DNA of 64,000 bases from Eutrigla gurnardus (GCA_963514095.1 OY741282.1:20371102-20435101); one strand, 5' to 3'. Shown: positions 47,001-58,092, counted from the stretch's first letter. Program-made: numbers and translations. The notes: a model not told the origin generated them from the sequence alone.

Positions 47001-47174
47001 TCTGCTCATTTGAAGGATATAAATTCACAAGTTTCCCCCCTAATATCAGATAATGTACTCACTCGAAGTAGAGGCTGCATCGACAGAGGAAGATCTTGTG
47101 GATTTGAAATTCCACGTCTTCAACAGTGATGACTGCGTCGCAAAACGTTCCCTCCAGACGTATATCATTGAACC
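44047..47174 (-). CDS. klhl10-like: KLHL10-like BTB-BACK-kelch protein, copy B, intact exons
   Basis: Likely a CUL3 ligase adaptor: the BTB part binds CUL3 and the kelch propeller binds substrate. Exons: 47063-47174, 45780-46263, 44853-45449, 44560-44709 and 44047-44418, all with GT/AG ends and compatible phases, giving about 571 codons. Family members are about 600 residues; the missing 30-40 N-terminal residues need an upstream exon that I could not find before 50 kb. BTB: ITVEDVEFQIHK and LLIDFAYTGSVSVTEDNVQE. BACK: VCFCPELHRQAYSFIVDHFE. Six kelch repeats include LLAIGGWSGGDPTD, YCVGGFDRL, YAMGGYDGH, YVCGGFNGNE and FVAGGFNG. Unlike copy A, the NQWSL repeat is in frame. The call KLHL10 rests on the overall repeat order; other kelch-like paralogues are possible. 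Confidence 0.85.
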
Positions 47175-47689
47175 CTGAGTCAGGAAACAGGAAAGAAGAG
47201 TGGCGTTGATTGGCCATCTTGATTTGCTGATGATAGACTTGTTGTCTCTGGTTGTTGGTTTATGTGGAGATCAAGAGAGAGACTGGACACCTTCACAGAT
47301 TTCACTTCTAGAATAGATGCTCATCACATCACTGTGGTTTGTGATTGATGCAGAATGTTATTGTTCAAATGTAGTTTGTATGTGTTTAACTGCAGCTTCC
47401 ATCAGTCAGACAGGAGGTGAAGGTTCACTAAGGTGGCAGCAAAATCAAGATGGCCGATGACCCCATCTCCATCCCTCTTTGACGGAACTTAAAATACATG
47501 TGCGTGTTCAATTATTTATGATAAATCTGAGTATTATAATGAAATGGATCCTCAATACATTACAAACAGAAATCCACAGTGCACAAATCTAAACCATTTT
47601 AGTGGAGATCTTATAATTACTATGCTTATAGTAGATTGATAAAAATAACACAATATATCTTTTGGAAAAGCATGTAGCAAAACATTTTC

Positions 47690-47870
47690 ACCCAATTCTA
47701 ATCCAATAGTAATAATAACAACAATAATAATAATACATTTTATTGATCAGATTATTGAGAGCTTTGTAAATGATGAGGAGGATCTTGAAGTGGATATGCT
47801 GCTTTATTGGGAGCCAGTGAAGGTGTTGCAGGATGGGTGTAACGCATTTCTTTGAGTAACTTACACTTTG
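47690..47870 (-). mobile_element. CR1/Rex1-type LINE fragment
   Basis: Minus-strand reading VTPILQHLHWLPIKQHIHFK then ILLIIYKALNNL matches the conserved region after the reverse transcriptase of CR1-like LINEs. Short and isolated. Confidence 0.6.
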
Positions 47871-48214
47871 ACTTCTAAAGAAGTCTCTTATGTCCACTTT
47901 TCTTTTTTTAGACATCCTGGCTGCATCTAATTACCAAACACAAATACGCACGCGCGCACATACGCACACGGACACCGATTCAAACGTAAATGTAAATGAA
48001 ACCTCTGATATTAACATCCTTCTAGCTGACGTCAACCAGGCAGAACAAACTCCCAACTTCCAGTAGCGGACTCCTGTAGGACTCCTGACCGCAGACTAGC
48101 AGACCGGTGTGCAAGCAAGAAGGCGTGACGGCGGGGACGGCCAATCACACAGGCTTCAGCTTGAGCGGCCGTTTTCCGCCTGGTCCTAGTGCTTGACATG
48201 TCTCTGTGTACTAT

Positions 48215-48480
48215 AGCTAACATTAGTTTTTTTCTGCCTTCAATGAAGTAACGCGACACATTTTTTGGCAGTAACGATAACGGCGTTATAATAATGAGAT
48301 GAGTTATCAATGAGATTACTCCATCCATCCATCCATTGTCTACCGCTTATCCTGTATTTAGGGTCACGGGGGGGGGGGGGGGCTGGAGCCGATCCCAGCT
48401 GCAATGAGATTACTCGTTACTGAAAAAAGTAACGGCGTTACTAACGCCGCTACTTATAATGCCGTTATTCCCATCACTGT
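48215..48480. mobile_element. MITE (AACGGCGTTA type)
   Basis: Left AACGATAACGGCGTTATAAT and right TAATGCCGTTATTCCCATCACTG are complementary at their cores. Typical of a widespread fish hAT-like MITE. Interrupted by an 82-bp insert. Confidence 0.5.
48321..48402 (-). mobile_element. 5'-truncated LINE tail with 12-bp target duplication
   Basis: CCATCCATCCATCC tail then CTACCGCTTATCC and a G-run, ending CGATCCCAGCTGC. It is flanked by AATGAGATTACT on both sides (48309-48320, 48403-48414). The tail matches the 3' end of the Rex3-like copy at 53730-53760 in reverse. Confidence 0.8.
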
Positions 48481-48779
48481 CTATATCTAGGTTTGTCTCT
48501 GGGAAACATGGGAGGAACTGTGCTGGGTGCCTGAAGAGGATGAGGATGGCAGGTTTTCTTCTCATTAACTAATGCATGTGTGGATTTACGTATATTATTT
48601 GACTAAAGATGTGTTTCTAAAACACTCCTCCTACAGTTGATGCTGATCAGAGTCAGTCCAACTACTTTAAAACATGCCTGGATAAAAGTGATACGTTTAC
48701 ATTCCAGTGTGTTCATTTCCAGGGAGTGGAGTGTGTTCATGCATGTTAGCATGTCTGGCTGCAGGCTGACAGCTTACTG

Positions 48780-49255
48780 ATGACTGGGTTTTGTTGTTTT
48801 GGTTTCCTGTTTTATTTTGTAGTCCTTCTGTCTTGTGTTGTCATGTGCTTTGCTTCCTGTCTTGGTTTCCCTCCTTTTCTGTCTCCCAGCTGTGTCTCAT
48901 TGTCTCGTCAGCCTTGCCTCTCGTTCTCCCCAATCACCATAGCCTGCCCTTGTGTTTCCACACCTGTCTGTCGTTGAACCTAATCCACCCTTATGTATTT
49001 AGTCTGTGTTTCCTTTCAATCTTGGCTTGGTCGTCTGTTTTATCCCGGATGTGTGTCCACCACCTGATCTGTCCTGCCTGTGCCCTGGTCTTTGTCTGGA
49101 TTATTGTTTGAGTTTTGTCCGCTTTGGATTGGATCTTTGTTTTTTTGATAGTGTTTTTGCCCCTGTGGCCTCCCTGAGTTTTTGGACTTATCATTTAAAT
49201 AAGCATTTTAACTGCATTTGGGTCCATACCTCCTTCAATCATAGTACATCCGTGA
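48780..49255. mobile_element. LTR-like repeat ending CGTGACA
   Basis: Pyrimidine-rich sequence containing TTTCCTGTTTTATTTTGTAG and GCATTTGGGTCCATACCTCC, ending in CATCCGTGACA. Frames in it are not coding. From 49260 to 50100 no gene is seen. Confidence 0.4.
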
Positions 49256-50112
49256 CAAAAACACAACCACATTAACAAAAACACAACCACGTTAACACAT
49301 TGTGGGAGTCTTTGGCCAAATCCGAATGTCCCCCTAAGGTCTAAGTCCTGAACCCTCAGGGACTTACCTGACGTCACCTGGTAAACGGTTGAGTGTGAGA
49401 GGCTGTGGGGACTTGAAATGGTAGAAATACAAATGGGACAGCACTCGGATTGTCACTTTACTTTGATGACACAAAATATATTATCTAAAAGTGTTGGGTT
49501 TTATTTCACGTTTTACAGCCTGATCTGAACGTCTTCCAGACTCTTATCATCCCAGACCAGACGTAACTCAAATAATGTGTTTACTTCAATAAGCTACATT
49601 AAAATAACTGCTTGATGATTAAACCAGGTGTGTAGGCTATGATGACATGCCTATGATTTCAAGTGTTTTATGTTCCATTTTAAATCTTTAATGTTAAAGT
49701 TTCTGCTTAAATGTAATATTCCACACATGTGGTGTCCTATATGTTTACCTTTTTTTTTTAAGTCCTCCGGGCTTTCCCTGGTAACCCCGTGTTTCACGTT
49801 GCAACGCTATGAACTGTGGGTAATTCCCTCAGGCAAAGTCAGCATCGATGCTGATTTACGTAAGTGGGCATAAAGGGCTCAAAATGTCCGCGAGCGAGTC
49901 CTCGTGCACTTCACGATGTGACCGTGGGACAGACCTGAACCCTCAGGGACTCAATGGGAACGCACATCAAAGTCCGTGAGTCTGTGAGGGGCGACGTTGG
50001 GATTTGGCCTTTTTCTCTGAGGAAGGTTCCTAACTGAAGACGTGACCCGGAAGTAAACAAGTGGCCGCCATGATAAGAGCCGTTCAGATTCTCTAAATGC
50101 AAAGGAAAGGAG

Positions 50113-50235
50113 CTCCAATGATCCTTTCACATCTCCTTTAGGATACAACGGACCTTCCTTCACCAAAGGAAAGGAGCTCCAATGATCCTTTCAGATCTCC
50201 TTTAGGATACAACAGACCTTCCTATACAAAAGGAG
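50113..50235. repeat. 64-bp minisatellite, two units
   Basis: Same unit as at 8808, starting at 50113 and 50177. It marks the left edge of duplicated block 2 copy B. Confidence 0.88.
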
Positions 50236-50340
50236 TTAAAGTGCTACACACCTCGGCCGTTCATGAAAACAAACCATTTGCATATTTAACAATCACTTTC
50301 ATGCAGACATATAGTAATTGGAATTGTGTTGATAAATGTG

Positions 50341-50976
50341 TTGTAACTGCCTCTGTGTCAGTCAGCGCAGTATTTCTGAGTTATTTATTTTGGTAGGAAC
50401 CAAAGTTCTCTAAGGCGGAACCTTTGTTTTTGTATCGCCCGTTTCCGTCAGGACATACTTTAGCGTAACACTCATCAAAAAAGTCCGCTGATTTAGTACA
50501 TGTTTTTCAGTGCTGATGCATCTGCAAAATAGCTCTTAGCATCAAGATAAACAATCCTACAGAGTAATGCCAAGCTACACAACTTTCCTCATGCAATGCA
50601 GCTACTAAGGTATGTTTTGCTGACGTTTTTTGTGTGTGTTTTCTGTTCTTGTTTGTATTAAATTGTTTTTATACAGCTAAGGGCTAACACCGTTAAGGGC
50701 TAACACATGTTGGGCTTAGTTAGATTGGTCTTTGTGTTTTGTTGTATTATATGTAACCAAAGTGTATTGTGTATACAGTAGCCTAATTGAAAGTGACGAC
50801 ATTACCAGGACAATGTTGGGATATTACTGTATGGCTTGTTATTATTTTGACTAGTGATTATTGTATTTGTGTATTATGTTTTTTGATTACAGTTTTCACG
50901 GTCTGGATGAACCAAATAAATCCTGCCAGTAAACAAAAAGGAAACTCGTTGCTGTCGTTTGTACTGAGGGAATTAT
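50341..50976 (+). mobile_element. 636-bp insertion, solo-LTR-like
   Basis: Absent at the matching site in copy A (about 9163). Flanked by ATGTG on both sides (50336-50340, 50977-50981). It begins TTGTAACTGCC, has AATAAA at 50915-50920 near its end and no coding frame. A 5-bp duplication and late AATAAA fit a solo LTR, though the ends are not clean TG...CA. Confidence 0.55.
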
Positions 50977-51983
50977 ATGTGTCTATTATAAGTGAAGGAG
51001 TTGCATTCATGAAGGACCACAAGTTGCATTTATGGACAGTTTGCAGTCTTGGTTTTGGGACACTCTGGTCTGAGTCTCATCAACGGCCCTAACTTTACCC
51101 TCAGGATCTACTTTTAACTCACATTCTTTGTATTATTATTTTATTTGAACATGTTCTCATGTAACTTCCTTATTACACAGAGCTTTTGTCTTTTTATTAT
51201 TTCAGTCGTTTGATTTGAATCCACACATTCTCTCATCTTGATCTTAATCAATTTCCTTTTGGAGAATATTATGCGTTACTCACTGCGTCTAGGCCGAGGT
51301 GAAGCAGACGATAAAATAGTGGCAAAAAGCCTCCGACCTTTATTTGCGTCCGCAGTGTCGGAGTTGCCCAGAGCCGAGATGCAGCCAGCGGACGCTTCTC
51401 TTCTTCCAAGCCTGTTGGTGACGCCGGATTCAATTCAACGGAGGTTCACTGCAGCAAAGTCAACATTTATACACGTTCACATGCATCATGCAGCCGTCTT
51501 CATCAGCTGGTCTGTGTATCTCTCAACATATCCCAAGAGCAAGCGTTATAAAGCGTTGATGAATGGAAAATCACAGCTGCAGCATCATCATAGTTTATAA
51601 TTCCTTAGTGGATTTAGCAGGAGCATTTTCTCCAACAATGAAGAAACAGTTTAATATGTTTTTTATTTGTAATATGTTAAATACATTATGTTTTCTATTC
51701 TAACCTGTGTGTGCTCTGTGTTTCATGTTGATGGTTTCCACTGGACAGCAACTAGTTGCTCCAGTCACTAATGCATGTTCCTCAACACGACAAGGTTCAG
51801 TCTAAAGACAAAGCCATCCCGATATACTCCATTCATTTAAGTACATTTACACAAGCATTAATACATTTACAACAAGTACAAGGAGGAATGAACCTGACTG
51901 ATTACAAACTGCAATGTTTTCATTCACATCTTTGCATTGACTCTGAATGTAATCGCACCGCTTTGTGTTTGTTGTGAACAGTT

Positions 51984-52507
51984 TCAGAGACACAGAGACA
52001 CTGATCCAGACCAGACTCTAAACCCAGGATAAAGAGGTTCAGTGAATGTGGTGTTGATGGTGTGGAGGTGGATCAGTTTGTTAGAGGAGACTCTGTAGAA
52101 GGTCAAGGTGCCAGCAGGACAGTCCAAGTACACTGCTACCACACCAGAGGAGGAGGAGGAGGAGGAGGAGGAGATGAGTGTATGTTTTCTTTTGTGCCAG
52201 ACAGAGTAACCACCATCATAACAACCCAGACTCCAGGACTGATCATTACATCCAAACCCAGAGTCGTTTCCTCTCCTCTTGATTCCTCTGTAACTCACTG
52301 ATATATAAACATGTCCTCTCCACTTGACCTCCCAGTAACAGCGACCAGTCAGACCGTCTCTACACAGCAGCTGAGGCTCTGAGACAAATCTGTCTGGATG
52401 ATATGGATATGACTGGTGGTCTGACACACGTGTCACCTCCCTGTTGGTGTCGTCCAGTTTGAGTTCTCTGCTGACTGTGTTTGTGTCCAGTTCCAGTTCA
52501 CAGACAT
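51984..52507 (-). CDS. NLR C-terminal PRY-SPRY (B30.2) exon, copy B
   Basis: Same structure as 10165-10688, with acceptor CCATCAG and TGA at 51984. Differences from copy A cluster in VTRVSDHQSYP (versus VTYVDKNQSYP) and SLGCYDGGYS (versus SMSCSDGGCS). The exon is open and in phase with the 47-nt exon at 55070. Confidence 0.9.
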
Positions 52508-52812
52508 CTGATGGAGAGAACAAACACAATGCAGCTAAAGGTTATTGTTGGAGACAATCGGGTGTTTTTTGGTGTGTGTTTTGAAAGCTTAATAAATATA
52601 CTTTGGGTATTAGTATATGACATCACAAGGGGGCGGTAACTTGATGGTGATGGGTCACGTCACCCATTTCATTGATAAATAGACACCGGTGTGTGTAGTG
52701 GTGTGTGTTTTGTTGGATCGCAGAGAAAAACACAGTGTTGGGGAACTAGCAGGAGCAGATTCAGTTATTAATAGATAATTATTAATATCAATACTCAGTC
52801 TCAATATAAAGG

Positions 52813-53730
52813 CATGTTGGACTCCGGCAGGGCTGCCCTTTGTCACCGGTCCTGTTCATTATTTTTATGGACAGGATTTCTAGGCGCAGCCGTGGGCCGG
52901 AGGGGATCTGGTTCGGGAGCCACTGGATTTCATCCCTGCTTTTTGCGGACGATGTGGTCTTGTTGGCTCCTTCGAGCCAGGACCTCCAGCATGTCCTGGG
53001 GCGGTTTGCAGCCGAGTGTGAAGCAGCCGGGATGAGGATTAGCACCTCCAAATCTGAGGCCATGGTTCTCGACCGGAAAAAGGTGGCTTGCTCCCTCCAG
53101 GTCGGGGGGGAGTTCCTGCCTCAAGTGGAGGAGTTTAAGTATCTTGGGGTCTTGTTCACGAGTGAGGGAAGGATGGAACGTGAGATTGACAGGCGGATCG
53201 GTGCAGCGGCTGCAGTAATGCGGTCGCTGTATCGGTCCGTCGTGGTAAAGAGAGAGCTGAGCCGAAAGGCGAAGCTCTCGGTTTACCGGTCAATCTACGT
53301 TCCTACCCTCACCTATGGTCATGAACTTTGGGTCATGACCGAAAGAATAAGATCCCGGATACAAGCGGCCGAAATGAGCTTCCTCCGCAGGGTGGCGGGG
53401 CGCTCACTTAGAGATAGGGTGAGGAGCTCCGTCACACGGGGGGAGCTCGGAGTAGAGCCGCTGCTCCTCCACATCGAGAGGAGCCAGTTGAGGTGGCTCG
53501 GGCATCTGTATCGGATGCCCCCTGGACGCCTCCCTCGGGAGGTGTTCCAGGCATGCCCCACCGGGAGGAGACCCCGAGGAAGACCCAGGACACGCTGGAG
53601 TGACTATGTCACCCGGCTGGCCTGGGAACGCCTTGGGGTCCTCCCGGAGGAGCTGGGGGAAGTGTCTGGGGAGAGGGAAGTCTGGGCGTCCCTGCTCAGG
53701 CAGCTGCCCCCGCGACCCGGTCCCGGATAA
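52813..53730 (+). CDS. Rex3 reverse transcriptase, C-terminal fragment
   Basis: Open from the insertion edge: GLRQGCPLSPVLFIIFMDRI, the FADD catalytic box (LLFADDVVLLAP), KSEAMVLDRKK, FKYLGVLF, and a C-terminal region with LRWLGHLYRMP and RGRPRTRW, ending at TAA 53730. Lacks the endonuclease and N-terminal RT, so immobile. Uninterrupted over 305 codons, so young. Confidence 0.88.
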   Translation, partial: HVGLRQGCPLSPVLFIIFMDRISRRSRGPEGIWFGSHWISSLLFADDVVLLAPSSQDLQHVLGRFAAECEAAGMRISTSKSEAMVLDRKKVACSLQVGGEFLPQVEEFKYLGVLFTSEGRMEREIDRRIGAAAAVMRSLYRSVVVKRELSRKAKLSVYRSIYVPTLTYGHELWVMTERIRSRIQAAEMSFLRRVAGRSLRDRVRSSVTRGELGVEPLLLHIERSQLRWLGHLYRMPPGRLPREVFQACPTGRRPRGRPRTRWSDYVTRLAWERLGVLPEELGEVSGEREVWASLLRQLPPRPGPG

Positions 53731-53760
53731 GCGGAAGATAATGGATGGATGGATGGATGG
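52813..53760 (+). mobile_element. 5'-truncated Rex3 (RTE-clade) LINE
   Basis: 948 bp absent from copy A, flanked by a 10-bp target duplication AATATAAAGG (52803-52812, 53761-53770). It ends in ATGGATGG repeats, the typical Rex3 tail. Contains the C-terminal reverse transcriptase frame. Confidence 0.92.
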
Positions 53761-53979
53761 AATATAAAGGAGTTTGTACTCAAATGCCAATAATTAATAA
53801 CTATTAGAATATGAGTACAAACAGTTGAAGGATTTGTGAATTCTTCACAGAGAAGAGGTTGATATCATTCATTCTTATACAACATTAATAAACACAGCAG
53901 TATGTTCATAAGGGGTTTATTAACAATAAACAAAGAAACATACACTAAGTCCAAGTGGCCTATCTAACTAAATACTATA

Positions 53980-53983
<4 letters not shown>

Positions 53984-54024
<41 letters not shown>
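53984..54024 (+). repeat. (GT)n microsatellite
   Basis: About 20 GT units, followed by TACAAGATGGCGGC, which is missing from copy A. Confidence 0.95.
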
Positions 54025-54027
<3 letters not shown>

Positions 54028-54312
54028 AAGATGGCGGCTGTGGGTGTCGACCAGTCAGCCATGTGGAGTGGGGGTGTTCTTTGTGGGAGGCCGTGTGGTC
54101 CTGCCTGGAGAACAGGTTTCTATATATGTGTATAATTAGTGTAATATATGTAGAGCCGTTAGGAAAGTTGGATTAGTGAGAACGCAACCTGTCTGTTCTG
54201 GATCACTGACGATCAACAGACTAAACAAAAACGCGACAAAATTACATCGTTGGTCCTAAAAATATCACAGTTTGGCCTTAAATTACTGAAGATGGACAGC
54301 AGACCAATCTGT

Positions 54313-54695
54313 GGTCTGGTCTCTGGACTAATGTGAGCTACTATCTAGACCTCTAGGGGACCACAGACAGTCTCTGGTTCCTCCACATAGTCTGGTCTGG
54401 TCTCTGGACTAATGTGAGCTACTATCTAGACCTCTGGGGGACCACAGACAGTCTCTGGTTCCTCCACATAGTCTGGTCTGGTCTCTGGACTAATGTGAGC
54501 TACTATCTAGACCTCTGGGGGACCACAGACAGTCTCTGGTTCCTCCACATAGTCTGGTCTGGTCTCTGGACTAATGTGAGCTACTATCTAGACCTCTGGG
54601 GGACCACAGACAGTCTCTGGTTCCTCCACATAGTCTGGTCTGGTCTCTGGACTAATGTGAGCTACTATCTAGACCTCTAGGGGACCACAGACCCA
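54313..54695. repeat. 81-bp minisatellite, five units
   Basis: Unit starts at 54323, 54404, 54485, 54566 and 54647. Same unit as 11544, two more copies. Confidence 0.9.
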
Positions 54696-55069
54696 GGAGA
54701 CAACATCTGGTTCCTCCATTTAGGATTCAGGGACGTCAGGACGACAGGTGGACGATCTCAACGCTGAGACGCTTTAGAGACACAGAGGAATTTATCTCTT
54801 CAGTTGAAATATTTAAACATAAACCCGACTACGTGAATGTTGCGTGTTTGTCTCCGTTGCCGTCCGGCAGGAATTGGCGTCCGTTTGTGTCTCTGTGTTG
54901 ACTTTGTGTGTAATTGAAGGTGAAAATGTGGCGTTTGCTGTGAACACAACACGACATCTTTACAGCCACGAAGAAACAAACGCTGCATCCTGATAGAAAC
55001 GTGATCATCGGATTTCAGTCATGAACACGTTCAAATCTGGAGCAGCTGAGTTACTGAAGACATACTCAC

Positions 55070-55116
55070 ACTTCCTCAGACCAGGTCTCAGTCTCTGCTG
55101 TCCCCCATGGTCCACC
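55070..55116 (-). CDS. NLR 47-nt exon joining LRR to B30.2, copy B
   Basis: Acceptor CTTCCTGCAG, coding (R)VDHGGQQRLRPGLRK(Y), donor GTGAGT. Two residues differ from copy A (L to V, V to L); the copy B residues look more like the family consensus. Confidence 0.85.
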
Positions 55117-55204
55117 CTGCAGGAAGACATTCAAAGACCTCAATCAGGTCCACCATTAAACATGAACCCCAGTTCCTCAGTCAGAGACGGAGACACAGTC
55201 TGGA

Positions 55205-55892
55205 GCTGTTGTCCATCTGTCCTCACCTGAGTGTCCAGTCTGATGTCTGTCCATCTGTCCTCACCTGAGTCTCCAGTCTGATGTCCGTCCATCTGTCCTC
55301 ACCTGAGAGTGTCCAGTCTGAGGTCCGTCCATCGGTCCTCACCTGAGAGTCCAGTCTGATGTCTGTCCATCTGTCCTCACCTGAGAGTGTCCAGTCTGAT
55401 GTCTGTCCATCTGTCCTCACCTGAGAGTGTCCAGTCTGATGTCTGTCCATCTGTCCTCACCTGAGTCTCCAGTCTGATGTCTGTCCATCTGTCCTCACCT
55501 GAGAGTGTCCAGTCTAATGTCTGTCCATCTGTCCTCACCTGAGTCTCCAGTCTAATGTCTGTCCATCTGTCCTCACCTGAGTGTCCAGTCTGATGTCCGT
55601 CCATCTGTCCTCACCTGAGAGTGTCCAGTCTGATGTCCGTCCATCTGTCCTCACCTGAGAGTGTGTAGTCTGATGTCTGTCCATCTGTCCTCACCTGAGA
55701 GTCTCCAGTCTGATGTCTGTCCATCTGTCCTCACCTGAGAGTCCAGTCTGATATCTGTCCATCTGTCCTCACCTGAGAGTGTGTAGTCTGAAGTCTGTCC
55801 ATCTGTCCTCACCTGAGAGTGTCCAGTCTGATGTCTGTCCATCTGTCCTCACCAGAGAGTGTCCAGTCTGATGTCTGTCCATCTGTCCTCAC
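55205..55892. repeat. Minisatellite of LRR splice-donor sequence, array B
   Basis: About 15 units of 42-47 bp, same unit as array A, adjoining the true donor at 55893. Some units carry GTGTAGTC or GAGTCTCCAG variants. Confidence 0.92.
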
Positions 55893-56066
55893 CTGAGAGT
55901 GTCCAGTCTCCAGTGTGGACCCTCCAGTCCAGCAGACAGCAGCTTGACTCCTGAGTCTCCTGGATGATTGTAGCTCAGGTCCAGCTGTCTCAGATAGGAG
56001 GGGTTGGAGTCCAGAGCTGAGGCCAGAGAAGAACAGCCGTCCTCTGTGATCAGACAACCTGACAGA
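55893..56066 (-). CDS. NLR LRR exon 4 of copy B (CLITEDG type)
   Basis: 174 nt, phase 2-2, TGTCTTCAG acceptor, GTGAGG donor. Coding content identical to 12835-13008 and 60050-60223 (LSGCLITEDGCSSLASALDS). Confidence 0.92.
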
Positions 56067-57034
56067 CTGAAGACACACACACTTCTGTCACTTCTGGGGA
56101 CTTTACATAGACTTATGTCCATTTGTCCACTTTTTAAAATGAGAAAAAGTGATATTTGTCTTTTGCTGTGTTGATGTTGTACTGGGTGGGATAAGCGTGG
56201 CTGAGTGATGGACAGAGATGGACAGAGGAGGACGGTAAAAGAAAGAATAGAGACGAGCTGAAATGATTGAGAGAGAAATTGAAGCGTTAGAAAAGAGAAG
56301 AAACAACAGTTGAAACAGTCTATGTGGTCTGTCTTCAGACCTGGTGTGCCAACAAAGATCTGGTATTGATTTTAAACCATCTAGCAAAGAAAAAAGGCTG
56401 TAATTCAATAACATTTCAACAATGTTTATAGTTTTCATATTGAACTGGAGGAATTATGAAGAACAAGTACTCTGATAATAACACTAAAATACAAAACACA
56501 GCTTTGAAAATGTGCTTCTTAAGAGTCTCAGAACATATGAGGCATTCAGGTGTTCAACTGCCAGTTGGAAGAAAAGAGTCTTGATTCAAAGCTCTGTTCT
56601 CACTGTCAGCGTTCCTCTTTGAGAGCAGCCGTGTGAACTTATCTATCGGCTCTAGATCTCACCGACCTGACTGACGTTTATCACCTCCACTCTCTGATCC
56701 ATCTGTCAGCTGTCAGTGAGTCTCGTCAGTTGTCACCATAGAAACGTCACTCACAGAAACTCCAGTTTGCACAGATTTGATCAAGTTCAGAGTTAACGTT
56801 TCACCCCGTTGCATTACTGGGTAATTTAGTGTTTGTGAGTAGCAACCAGTGAGATGATTTAGCCTCCAACCATCTGAACCAGTGTAGTGATGCTAACGCT
56901 GCAGCAGTAAAATGGAAACGCTCCGTCATCATTTAATAATTCTCAATGATCTATCAGTTATGGGTCTGGGTCCTGATAGGACGGGGTCTGGGTCTGGATC
57001 TGGGCCAAGCTCCACCTCTTAGTGACCCTTGCTA

Positions 57035-57185
57035 TAGGCAGTGTTGGGCAAGTTACTTCAAAAGCGTAATGCATTATTTATTACTTGTTACTGTCATTTC
57101 AAAGTAATTAGTTACATTACAATATTACTGTCTTTGAATTGTAAGGCATTACACTACTTTTACATTACTTTTACATTACTTTTAT
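57035..57185. mobile_element. MITE-like AT-rich repeat
   Basis: CAGTGTTGGGCAAGTTACTT followed by many ATTACTTTT/AAAGTAAT words, a common fish hAT-like repeat. Duplicated at 61197-61345 in the tandem LRR cassette. Confidence 0.45.
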
Positions 57186-57947
57186 AAATAAAAGGACATT
57201 TTTGTTCTCGATAGACCTTCTTGTGTTCAATGCAGCTCATTACACAGCAGGATGTGATGTTTTTTGCTTCAAAATAAAAGAACGAAAAACGGAAAATGAC
57301 TCTTATCCCGTTATTCTTAAAAACGGAAAACGAGAAACAGAAAACGACTCGTTAGCTGATATTAGATATTGTGTTCATGAATGGGATTCGGGGATGAAAT
57401 AACAGGGCCATTTTTCATTCCAGATTTGCTGTACGTCTTTTTTAATGACCTAGAAGGCGCTGCGAAATTACCTGAAAGCCTACCTGAGACATTTAGGGGA
57501 GCTCTAAAACACTGTTCATAAACGCTCTGACAGCGTCTGACGCTCGCGTTTTGAAATAAACCTACTGTTTTAAACTCGCACCAAAAGCGTTATGACGCGG
57601 ACATAAAAGCGGTTCAAAACCGACGGGGAGAATCGGAGCCTCCGCCTTTTCGCCGCCGCCCCTCAGCTGTTGATCCTCGGTGTGCCGGGTCGGCTGCGCT
57701 CTGACCGACCGGGAGCCGCTCCGTGAGTCGGTGTCCAGCTCATGGAGCCTGCTAACAACAGCGCTTAATTAACATAGTGTAGAGTCACACGGACCGGCTT
57801 TCACACTTTTCCAAAAGTGGAGCGTATGCCCATCTCGCGATCGCGAATGTAGAGTCAATTGATTTCGGGTTTAAAATGCATTGTAACGTCATCATAAATG
57901 TGTGCACATGTTGGTGTTAAAATGGTGTTTTGTCTCCGCCGTGCAGA

Positions 57948-58092
57948 CGAGTTAGAAGCTTTAAACTTTGAATTAAAACTGTCAGCAGCATCAAAATGTC
58001 TGGTTGGTTCATGTTCAGTTGTCAGAGTTGATATTCCAATCAGGCATCAACCTCTGGTTCAGAAAAGTGAAGTCAAGCCTGAAGGTCCTTAA
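57948..58092 (+). repeat. DELEAL repeat, copy 2
   Basis: After CCGCCGTGCAG the frame reads DELEALNFELKLSAASKCLV then GSCSVVRVDIPI, ending at TAA 58090. Antisense to the NLR gene. Related to 15261-15150 (sense). Followed by CTGCTGGCCACTAGGGGGTG, a dispersed-repeat edge. Confidence 0.4.

Larger units (their letters stand above)
42716..47440. repeat. Segmental duplication, block 1 copy B (KLHL10 block)
   Basis: Counterpart of 2839-7615. It starts exactly at the nucleotide where the ERV LTR ends in copy A, so it represents the flank without the provirus. Between 42475 and 42715 nothing is recognised. Confidence 0.9.
52711..54220 (+). mobile_element. Solo-LTR-like repeat, split by a Rex3 insertion
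   Basis: Duplicate of 10893-11440. The Rex3 fragment lies in its TATA-like AATATAAAGG. Confidence 0.3.
50100..57033. repeat. Segmental duplication, block 2 copy B (NLR 3' half)
   Basis: Counterpart of 8940-13985, carrying two later insertions. It ends at CTTGCTATAGGCAGTG, where copy A has a NACHT fragment instead. Confidence 0.9.

Noticed and set aside
48780..49275. Cysteine/phenylalanine-rich open frames
   Set aside because: Pyrimidine-rich LTR-like repeat read as protein; similar stretch at 24009-24475.
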